64,000 nt of DNA from contig CP092871.1 of the NCBI GenBank assembly GCA_030710605.1, positions 71,052,639 to 71,116,638 of the forward strand, in the 5' to 3' direction. Positions 54,962-64,000 of this stretch are shown here, in pieces. This DNA comes from Cordylochernes scorpioides (lineage: Eukaryota; Arthropoda; Arachnida; Pseudoscorpiones; Chernetidae). Position 1 is the first letter of the stretch. Each line of letters begins with the position of its first letter. Both the position numbers and the translations under genes were made by a program. The notes beneath the pieces are model-generated. The model did not search any database, was not told the DNA's origin, and worked only from the letters and a program-made list of their open reading frames with translations.

Positions 54962-55740
54962 TCATGTATGTATATATATGTAAATATGAATTAAAAAAAA
55001 CTGCTAAATATATTTTTTTATACGAGTCAAAATCTTACTGTCTCTCTTGTCCGGTTATTAATAAACTCCAAAACTACTTGGGTAAATATCATTAAATTAT
55101 ACATATCTGAGCTTTTGACCCTTGGAAAAGTTTTACGTCAATTATATTTAGAGAAAAATTTCCTTGTACTTCACTCATTTTTTTTACCAACTCGTAACTC
55201 CTCGAGAAATTTGTTATAATATTCGCTTTGTTTTTTTTCATCTTAAAAAAAAATTGTCTTCCAAAATACTGTCACGTTTGTGAATTTTTTTATGATTATC
55301 CTTTGTATATTAAATGGACATTTGATAATAATTAATACACACAATGTATATTTTAAAAACAAGCGATAATAATAAACAAAAACAATGCAATTTGTATCTT
55401 TCTTATTATTATGCAATAAACAAGCTAAAATTAACAATTAAAAACATATTTTAACATTTAAAACACAATTCCTCAATATATTTTGCAAATGAATAATGAT
55501 TGGATGTTTTTGTAGAAAAAATAATATATTTCTAAAAAGGCCTTTTACACAGAGAAAGAGTGACTGTAACCTATATGGTTTGGTATATTCTCGGCAAACT
55601 AGGTTAGGGTAATATTTTGTAGAGATGTATTTTAAAAAAAAATATTTGAAACGTTATAAGCAATAAAATAAACATTTTAAAATTAGTGAGCCTCACTATT
55701 TTCAGACATTTAAGTTGCCTGGAATTAACTTATTTTGATA
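54962..55740. other. No gene seen
   Basis: AT-rich downstream DNA with only short frames. Confidence 0.5.
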
Positions 55741-55917
55741 CAGTTAAACCGGTCTATAGTGCCCCCTCTAAGCGGCTTCTCCCTCTCTATAACGCCCGAT
55801 TTTAACTACGTAGTACGATGCGTTTACATTAAAAGTGACCTGTCTTTAGCACCCCCTTTTCTATTGCACCCTATTTTGGTGTGTCTCAAGAAGGGGCGCT
55901 ATAGACATGTTTAACTG
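55741..55917. mobile_element. pogo-type MITE, single copy
   Basis: CAGTTAAACCGGTCTATAGT to ..CATGTTTAACTG inside TA. Carries the ACTACGTAGTACGATGCG insert also seen in the fifth array copy at about 47670. Confidence 0.7.
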
Positions 55918-56477
55918 TATTTGCTTTTAAATCTCATGTGTTGCACGATTTCAAATAGGAAACTACTAGGAGTTGATTGTTCAAGACTAAGGAGAAATAA
56001 ATCCTAATATTCTGGTTCTTATCTAACACCTTGGAATTACAATCAAAAACTGCTAAAAGTCAATAAATAAATTAATTTATCAATTATAAGCCCTCAATTT
56101 GTTTCCACAATATCATCATGCATATATATGAATATATTTTGGATATAAATATATATTCTGAATATAGAGCAATCCATAATATATATATTTAAATAAGGCC
56201 TTTTTTTTAGGATTGTAATAAGATTATTTATTAATCCGATATTTCGATGGACCAATATATATATGAAAAAAAATAAAAAGGTCAGGTTTTGATATCTCCT
56301 TATCGAGCAACTGAAAGTTTCTGAAGGCTTGCGCCATCTATAAGTATAAATGTAAACTATTCTCGTTGATTTTCAATTATTCCAGAATTGGCCAAATAAT
56401 TTATGTTCCTTATCCCAGTACAATATCACATTTGTACTATTTTTTCACACACACATATATATAATTAATATATAAAA

Positions 56478-56570
56478 AATATAAGTAAAAGATTTGAAGC
56501 GTACGAGGATACTTTTCTTTTACGCTCCTCGTACGCTTCAAATCTTTTACTTATACTCATCAGAGGATTC
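56478..56570. repeat. Palindrome with hammerhead-like arm
   Basis: ATAAGTAAAAGATTTGAAGC GTACGAGG and its complement lie 20 bp apart. On the minus strand CTCTGATGAG precedes TATAAGT..GATTTGAAGCG, which has the CUGAUGA box but GAAG in place of GAAA. Confidence 0.6.
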
Positions 56571-56856
56571 CAACTTTCTCTATATAAAAAGAATATATTA
56601 ATTTGTACCTGCCTAGAACAACAGCCACTTCAAAGATGTATAGTTATATGTAAATACCTTGATACAGCTTAGAAGTGGCTATCAATCCGTTCGTATAACG
56701 GGATAATGTTCTTGATATACTTCTAAACGATTTATGAGTCTGGTTTATTATAGGCCATTCCAATCCTGCTAACAATTCAAGTGAACATATATTAAGAAAT
56801 CTAGATATCTGTGGTGATAGGGAATACACAAGAGATATTGTAGATATCTTTTTTAA

Positions 56857-57090
56857 CACTTTCGACCCGAGGGATGCGAATTCGCGTCCTTTCCGAATTT
56901 GAATCAAGCCCGAAGGACGCGAATTCGCGACCTAGATCTTCAAAATTAAATATAATATTAATGCTGATTTCACGTCATCTTGTTCCATACTTCTTGTCTA
57001 TCTATCAGTGGGTTGGGGGATGTCAGATAACCTAATGTACATGTAAAACGTCGGCAAGGACGCGAATTCGCGTCCCTCGGGTCGAAAGTG
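56857..57090. mobile_element. piggyBac-like MITE (TTAA target)
   Basis: 234 bp with ends CACTTTCGACCCGAGGGA / TCCCTCGGGTCGAAAGTG and TTAA on both sides (56853-56856, 57091-57094). Just inside is GACGCGAATTCGCGTCC, itself palindromic, present three times. Confidence 0.75.
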
Positions 57091-57599
57091 TTAAACGAGG
57101 AAAATAGGCGAGGATCTGTTTCTGCGGCGTAAGGAGTGTAGCTACCATCTCATAAAAGATGGTCGGTAATGTACCAATTTCATACTTCCTTTTGATTTTT
57201 GCGATACATTATAAATATACTTATAGACCCCATATATGTTTTAATTGACCGTGAAGGTCCGACGTAGTAAATAGAATAAAATTTGTTTGTTTCCTTATAA
57301 ACGAATAAAATAGGCATAACCGTTTCTGTGGCGTAATGAACGACTGTCTACTATGATATCACGAATTTTCAAGCTTCCAATCAGAACTCTTGGCATTATT
57401 AACAGGACTAAAGCTATTCATATTTTTACCACATTAAAACTTCTCAATTGCCTCTTGACAGACAATTGGCCCTTTCTGCCATATGCAACCCCCACCACAA
57501 TGCACCTAGTGTACAATACTGTTGAATCGAAGGTCACAGCGATATTCTAAAAAAAAACCTTATCAGACCATGTTAGCATTTTTATAAGTTGTTTTTCAT

Positions 57600-57720
57600 A
57601 GATTAATATATAAATAAGTTAAAACAAAGCATCTAGGGCTGCGTATCTTTTATTTCATAATTATAAAATAAAAGATACGCAGCCCTAGATGCTTTGTTTT
57701 TAACTTATTTATGAATTTAA
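57600..57720. repeat. Long near-perfect palindrome
   Basis: AAACAAAGCATCTAGGGCTG CGTATC..ATAA meets its complement. In the duplicate at 61130-61190 the centre is deleted, leaving GCTGCGTATACGCAGC. Confidence 0.8.
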
Positions 57721-57769
57721 CAGGCTTTTTCTATTGATAGATTAATATATTTATATTTTTGACCAGAAA

Positions 57770-58218
57770 ATCCAGGAAATTTTCAATGAATGAAGTTAGC
57801 GTTAAGCAGATTATTTCTGAGAAATTTTCAAGCAATGCCAGGTTTAAATAGTGAATTTCTAGGAGAGTGGCCACCTGGAATCATTGGTATTGGAGTGATG
57901 ATTAATAAAGCAGATAATCCATTGATTGGTCATCATTCTATTAGTGGGAAAAAAATTGGATCCTCTTTCAAAATGTTTGCCTAGTAAGCTGTAACATAGC
58001 CATGGCCAGTTAGGATGGTTGCTGAAGTGTACTCAAGATTCTTTGTAACATAGAGATTTCTTTTTGGGATAGCTATACATTTCTGAGATTGATGGTTGAG
58101 TAATATCTGTCGGAAGATTTTGTTGTATCTGAGTATTTTTATTACGGGCAACGCTTTAGGGAAGGATTGTTCGAGATAGAGGTGTAAGTTAAAATGTGCA
58201 GCAGGTTTGAATTGCATG
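57770..58218 (-). repeat. Inverted third copy of the duplicated LINE remnant
   Basis: Reverse complement of 58352-58798. It carries the same remnant frame (57981-58217, FNLHLYLEQSFPKALPVIK.., ending ..TILTGHGYVTAY). Confidence 0.8.
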
Positions 58219-58354
58219 TATATATTTAGTTTTAGAAATTATGTAAGTTAGTTAGTTATGAAAGGAATTTAAAAGTATTAATTTCTCCGAGGTGTTGGTG
58301 ATTACTCTGCTCGATGATAATAAAGGAATGTCTTAGCTCCCAACAGACCAAATA

Positions 58355-59324
58355 TTCAAACCTGCTGCACATTTTAACTTACACCTCTATCTCGAACAAT
58401 CCTTCCCTAAAGCGTTGCCCGTAATAAAAATACTCAGATACAACAAAATCTTCCGACAGATATTACTCAACCATCAATCTCAGAAATTTATAGCTATCCC
58501 AAAAAGAAATCTCTATGTTACAAAGAATCTTGAGTACACTTCAGCAACCATCCTAACTGGCCATGGCTATGTTACAGCTTACTAGGCAAACATTTTGAAA
58601 GAGGATCCAATTTTTTTCCCACTAATAGAATGATGACCAATCAATGGATTATCTGCTTTATTAATCATCTCTCCAATACCAATGATTTCAGGTGGCCACT
58701 CTCCTAGGAATTCCCGATTTAAACCTGGCATTGCTTGAAAATTTCTCAGAAATAATCTGCTTAACGCTAACTTCATTCATTGAAAATTTGCTGGATTTTA
58801 AATAAAACGAAAAAAAGTTAAGTCTGATTGATAAGCCCATATGAAGCAAAATCGAAATGATAAAAAAATCAAAGTTAAGTATGCATATATAATACTTATA
58901 TATGAAATAAATAGACTTACCATCCGAGTAAAGTAAAATATACATAGAGAAAGATACAACTCATATAAAATCTAAACTAGTAAAATTCTCTGCAACTATT
59001 AAATGGGAATGTTATTTTTTTTCTGGAGATGTCAAGAGAAATTTCAAATTCCGATTTTTATTGAAAAATTCAGTCCGAATACCATATAATTTATCAAAAA
59101 TTGGAGTGGTTGAGGACTCTAGCTGTCATTATGGCAACGCATTCCAGGACTCGAGACACCTACTGCTGGAATGCCCACTCTTCTTTATCGCTAGACAACA
59201 GACAATAAACAATGTTGTAGATCTATATCAATTTGTAAATAGCAGAGAGAATTATCATAGATTCAACTATTTTTGTAAATATATTAATGATTATCTTTCT
59301 AACCTGAAAGGTTCAGGTTCCTAA
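58355..59324 (+). pseudogene. LINE ORF2 C-terminal remnant
   Basis: An upstream piece (58355-58585) reads ..NLYVTKNLEYTSATILTGHG, the RNase H/post-RT type of LTGHG motif. After broken sequence, 59061-59324 reads CHYGNAFQDSRHLLLECPLF, a typical C..H..LLECP zinc motif of LINE ORF2 ends. Stops and indels lie between. No catalytic domain is left. Confidence 0.6.
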
Positions 59325-59326
59325 TA

Positions 59327-59652
59327 CAGTCGAACTTGGATAATTCGAACCCCAAGGGACCATAAAAAAAATTCGAATTATCCAAAAATTCGAATTAAAG
59401 ATGTTTTGAATAAAAAGGCTTAAAACAATAAAATTCTCACAATTTCGATCAATTCCATTATTAAGAATAACATTAGTTGCTGTAAATTTACATTTTTACC
59501 GTATATTTAGATTATGTGCAATAATTGTATGTATATACTATATACATATTAAAAAATATATTTTTTTATATATATCATTATTTATATAGGAAATTCTAGG
59601 GACCAAGATAAATATTCGAATTAAAGAAGTTCGAATTATCCAAGTTCTACTG
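59327..59652. mobile_element. pogo-type MITE (GGATAATTCGAAC family)
   Basis: CAGTCGAACTTGGATAATTC to ..GAATTATCCAAGTTCTACTG inside TA, with a second AATTCGAATTA arm near each end. It lies 3 bp after the LINE remnant's stop codon. Confidence 0.75.
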
Positions 59653-60505
59653 TATATATTATTATTTCTCTTTGTATTTTTGATTACTTTCTTGTATATA
59701 ACTGTTTCTGTTTAAAAAATGTAAATCGACGCAATTATCCCTAGCCGGGATATCGCGTTTGTGTGTTGAAATAAATAAATACCATAAATGATTGAGTTAA
59801 AACAACTTTTTATTCTATTCGTTTAAAAATCCAGTAGGTGAAAACCCGAGTGTTTCTTGGGGCATTCTTCTAGTTTGATAAATATATTTTCATATATCTA
59901 TTAATATTTATTATATGTTGATATATCACGCGCTACACATTTTATTTACTTATGTTTCAAGCAAAAAGTCACTAATATAAAATACATTGGAAACAAACCT
60001 AAAGAAGTTTCATATTTTAAAGATGTCGGTCATTTTATTTTCAAGGAGACAGAGACAATTTTGTTCACACTTGGTTCAGAGTTCTTATTTGAATCCCGAT
60101 ATATATGCTAAAACTTTCTTAAGGTTTGTCTATGACTGTTCATTTTCTGGCTGAAATGTCCTCATTTGTCTAGACTATCAATCCCCGGTTCGGTAACTTC
60201 TATTATCGCGATAATTTTTCACATTGTTTAAACAGAAAAACTCTATGACAATAATCCCCGCTTCCAAAATAACCATTTTTAGATAATAAGCTGCTTTCCG
60301 GTAAGAGACTATTTCAATTCTAAGCAGTACTTTGGATCGGTAACTTAATGGTGTCTTTTAGATAGAGGCGTAGATGGTAAGATGTCCGGAGTCAAATTTG
60401 AATATTTTATATTAATTCTTTAGACAATTAAAATAATTTTATTGACATCTTGTCAATACATGCAAAAGTTCACAGTCTGCACTATTTTAAAAAGATAATT
60501 ATATA

Positions 60506-60773
60506 TGTTATATTTAAATATTATTTTATTTAAAATTATATTTATTAGATTCAAATACCCTGTTTAAATCGACCGCCAGAGGTCATGCTTCCCCTATAAA
60601 AACTCATTGTTGTTGTTTCCCGATGGTCGGCTCAAATCTTTTGTACATTATGTAAATAAGTTTTTCATTTTCTATTCTTACGCCTTAAGCCAGGTAGTAC
60701 TTTAATCAAATGATGTTTTTTATATATTCCATAAGTTCAATTAAAGCAATATCTGATCAAAACTATTTTTATT
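60506..60773 (+). mobile_element. Solo LTR, family of 1525/7771, 3' end cut
   Basis: Begins TGTTATATTTAAATATT; contains CGACCGCCAGAGGTCATGCT, CCTATAAAAACTC and an unoccupied target block TTGTTGTTGTTTCCCGATGG. It is cut by unrelated sequence at 60774. Confidence 0.75.
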
Positions 60774-61020
60774 AGTGTAGCGGCACGAGAATACCAAGAT
60801 AAGTCCGCCACCTGTTTATAACAATTAAGTGTCCTGCTGTAAAAATATCAGAGATAAATCTCGTAAAACCATTTATTAGGTAATATTTGAAAGAAATAAA
60901 GTTAAACAATTAATAACAGTCAAAGTTGAAGGAATCAAACAAAGGACAGCGGCACTCCCAGCTGTCGTCTCCAAACGCGCAGAGCTCTGACTTCTTGTGG
61001 ACACACACACACTCACACAC
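60774..61020. other. Sequence between the duplicated segments
   Basis: Starts TGTAGCGGCACGAGAATACC and ends with (CA)n. Not found elsewhere in the window. Possibly an LTR fragment; no ORF. Confidence 0.35.
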
Positions 61021-61276
61021 CTGATACTGTTGAATCGAAGGTCACAGCGATATTCTAAAAAAAAAAAAACCTAGCAGACCACGTTAGCATTTTTATAAGT
61101 TGTTTTTCATAGATTAATATATAAATAAGTTAAAACAAAGCATCTAGGGCTGCGTATACGCAGCCATAGATGCTTTGTTTTAACTTATTTATGAATTTAA
61201 CAGGGTTTTTCTATTGATAGATTAATATATTTATATTTTTGACCAGAGAGAGAGAGAGAGAGAGATGACCAAATAT

Positions 61277-62244
61277 TCAAACCTGCTGCACATTTTAACT
61301 TACACCTCTATTTCGAACAATCCTTCCCTAAAACGTTGTCTTTAATAAAAATACTCAGATACAACAAAATCTACCGACAGATATTACTCAACCATCAATC
61401 TCAGAAATTTATAGCTATCCCAAAAAGAAATCTCTATGTTACAAAGAATCTTGAGTACACTTCAGCAACCATCCTAACTGGCCATGGCTATGTTACAGCT
61501 TACTAGGCAAACATTTTGAAAGAGGATCCAATTTTTTTCCCACTAATAGAATGATGACCAATCAATGGATTATCTGCTTTATTAATCATCTCTCCAATAC
61601 CAATGATTTCAAGTGGCCACTCTCCTAGGAATTCCCTATTTAAACCTGGCATTGCTTGAAAATATCTCGGAAATAATCTGCTTAATGCTAACTTCATTCA
61701 TTGAAAATTTGCTGGATTTAAATAAAACGAAAAAAGGTTAAGTCTGATTAATAAGCCCATATGAAGCAAAATCGAAATGATAAAAAAATCAAAGTTAAGT
61801 ATGCATATATAATACTTATATATGAAATAAATAGACTTACCATCCGAGTAAAGTAAAATATACATAGAGAAAGATACAACTCATATAAAATCTAAACTAG
61901 TAAAATTCTCTGCAACTATTAAATGGGAATGTTATTTTTTTTCTGGAGATGTCAAGAGAAATTTCAAATTCCGATTTTTATTGAAAAATTCAGTCCGAAT
62001 ACCATATAATTTATCAAAAATTGGAGTGGTTGAGGACTCTAGCTGTCATTATGGCAACGCATTCCAGGACTCGAGACACCTACTGCTGGAATGCCCACTC
62101 TTCTTCACCGCTAGACAACAGACAATAAACAATGTTGTAGATCTATATCAATTTGTAAATAGCAGAGAGAATTATCATAGATTCAACTATTTTTGTAAAT
62201 ATATTAATGATTATCTTTCTAACCTGAAAGGTTCAGGTTCCTAA
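61277..62244 (+). pseudogene. LINE ORF2 remnant, copy 2
   Basis: As at 58355-59324. The zinc-motif frame at 61981-62244 differs by one residue or so (FFTARQQ against FFIARQQ). Confidence 0.6.
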
Positions 62245-62246
62245 TA

Positions 62247-62573
62247 CAGTCGAACTTGGATAATTCGAACCCCAAGGGACCATAAAAAAAAATTCGAATT
62301 ATCCAAAAATTCGAATTAAAGATGTTTTGAATAAAAAGGCTTAAAACAATAAAATTCTCACAATTTCGATCAATTCCATTATTAAGAATAACATTAGTTG
62401 CTGTAAATTTACATTTTTACCGTATATTTAGATTATGTGCAATAATTGTATGTATATACTATATACATATTAAAAAATATATTTTTTTATATATATCATT
62501 ATTTATATAGGAAATTCTAGGGACCAAGATAAATATTCGAATTAAAGAAGTTCGAATTATCCAAGTTCTACTG
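62247..62573. mobile_element. pogo-type MITE, copy 2
   Basis: Duplicate of 59327-59652. Confidence 0.75.
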
Positions 62574-63449
62574 TATATATTATTATTTCTCTTTGTATTT
62601 TTGATTACTTTCTTGTATATAACTGTTTCTGTTTAAAAAATGTAAATCGACGCAATTATCCCTAGCCGGGATATCGCGTTTGTGTGTTGAAATAAATAAA
62701 TACCATATATGATTGAGTTAAAACAACTTTTTATTCTATATACATATTCTTGTACATTCGGTTAAAAATCCAGTCGGTGAAAACCCGAGTGTTTCTTGGG
62801 GCATTCGTCTAGTTTGATAAATATATTTTCATATATCTATTAATATTTATTATATGTTGATATATCACGCGCTACACATTTTATTTACTTATGTTTCAAG
62901 CAAAAAGTCACTAATATAAAATACATTGGAAACAAAACTAAAGAAGTTTCATATTTTAAAGATGTCGGTCATTTTATTTTCAAGGAGACAGAGACAATTT
63001 TGTTCACACTTGGTTCAGAGTTCTTATTTGAATCCCGATATATATGCTAAAACTTTCTTAAGGTTTGTCTATGACTGTTCATTTTCTGGCTGAAGTGTCC
63101 ACATTTGTCTAGACTATCAATCCCGGGTTCGGTAACTTCTATTATCGCGATAATTTTTCACATTGTTTAAACAGAAAAACTCTATGATAATAATCCCCGC
63201 TTCCAAAATAACCATTTTTAAATAATAAGCTGCTTTCCGGTACGAGACCATTTCAATTCTAAGCAGTACTTTGGCTCTGTAACTTAATGGTATCTTTTAG
63301 ATAGGGGCGTAGAAATAATGGTAAGATGTCCGAAGTCAAATTTGAATATTTTATATTAATTTTTTAGACAATTAAAATAATTTTATTGAAATCTTGTCAA
63401 TACATGCAAAAGTTCACAGTCTGCACTATTTTAAAAAGATAATTATGTA

Positions 63450-63820
63450 TGTTATATTTAAATATTATTTTATTTAAAATTATATTTATTAGATTCAAAT
63501 ACCCTGTTTAAATCGACCGCCAGAGGTCATGCTTCCCCTATAAAAACTCATTGTTGTTGTTTCCCGATGGTCGGCTCAAATCTTTTGTACATTATGTAAA
63601 TAAGTTTTTCATTTTCTATTCTTACGCTTTAAACCAGGTAGTACTTTAATCAAATGATGTTTTTTATATATTCCATAAGTTCAATTAAAGCAATATCTAA
63701 TAAAAACTATTTTTATTGGCATTCTTTCAAGATTATAACCACGACTGCATTAACATAGTTTAATCCTCAAGATGATCAAAAATCAACAGAAATCTTATCT
63801 TTTTTATTTTTATATTGAAA
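63450..63820 (+). mobile_element. Solo LTR, family of 1525/7771
   Basis: As at 60506 but longer at the 3' side, with CACGACTGCATTAACATAG and CAACAGAAATCTTATC as in the LTRs of region 1. The LINE target block is unoccupied. Confidence 0.75.
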
Positions 63821-63934
63821 TATACAAGTATCAGAGTCATCAATTCTGTTATCGTTTGCTTTTGTGAATGGAATGCTTTTACATAATATACGTAAAATAC
63901 GTAACTAATATGACTGAAATTTTACATGTATAGT

Positions 63935-64000
63935 AGAATCTGTAAAACTTATATTGAATATTTCAGGTCTCTATCCCGAATATTCTTCGAGTTATTTGCA
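63935..64000 (+). mobile_element. Helitron fragment, H2 subfamily
   Basis: TTTCAGGTCTCTATCCCGAA TATTCTTCG.. is the reverse complement of 14540-14585 inside H2. Runs off the window. Confidence 0.5.

Larger units (their letters stand above)
58343..60773 (+). repeat. 2.4 kb duplicated segment, copy 1
   Basis: Nearly identical to 61265-63717 in direct orientation, with scattered single-base changes. Contents: LINE remnant, pogo-type MITE, worn M1 MITE, solo LTR. Confidence 0.9.
61021..63717 (+). repeat. Duplicated segment, copy 2
   Basis: 61021-61260 repeats 57516-57765, and 61265-63717 repeats 58343-60773. The inverted piece present before copy 1 is missing here; an (GA)n tract (61247-61265) marks the junction. 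Confidence 0.85.

Overview
This is AT-rich nuclear DNA from an animal, most likely an invertebrate and plausibly an arthropod. The evidence is a eukaryotic tRNA-Gly, a cullin gene, TATA-type LTR promoters, Tc1/pogo/piggyBac-type DNA transposons, Helitrons, tRNA-derived SINEs, Penelope-like remnants and several kinds of LINE. I cannot name the species. The window is almost entirely mobile DNA. The only convincing host genes are one intron-free cullin-family gene (52862-54877) and one tRNA-Gly (44427-44497).

Region 1 (1-30346) is one giant inverted repeat. The left arm (1 to about 13820) matches the right arm (19121 to 30346) in opposite orientation. Between them lies a spacer of about 5 kb that ends in a 100-N assembly gap. 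Each arm carries insertions the other lacks, so each serves as the empty-site control for the other. Only the left arm has (a) an LTR retrotransposon at 1525-9748, with no gag-pol of its own and a different LINE in each LTR, and (b) a solo LTR at 12763-13505. Only the right arm has (c) a Helitron at 19795-20307 and (d) a Helitron at 22135-27976, which itself carries a 5.3 kb Tx1-like LINE inserted in its (GT)n tract. The spacer holds a second Helitron, a foldback element split by a Tc1 transposon, a small retroelement with a 17-bp target duplication, and a 118-bp tandem array.

The most interesting system is in the left arm. Two members of one LINE family, one with ORF2 only and one with ORF1 (gag) only, sit at the same nucleotide position in the two LTRs. 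That position is about 25-30 bp downstream of the LTR TATA box, where transcription should start. The gag-only copy has only about 20 nt between its 5' junction and its ATG. This suggests a sequence-specific LINE that uses a retrotransposon LTR as its promoter, as R1/R2 use rDNA, plus a gag-only partner comparable to HeT-A. The same LTR element has, just upstream of its polypurine tract, four copies of a small hairpin whose stem bases covary.

Region 2 (30350-52800) has no convincing protein gene except the open reading frame of a second non-autonomous LTR element (48544-51129, minus strand, tRNA-Leu primer site). It holds SINEs, foldback elements, pogo-type MITEs (including a five-copy tandem array at 46891-47748), tandem repeats and the tRNA-Gly.

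Region 3 (52860-64000) has the cullin gene, then a 2.4 kb segment present twice in direct orientation and partly a third time inverted. That segment contains LINE C-terminal remnants, a pogo-type MITE and a solo LTR of the same family as in region 1.
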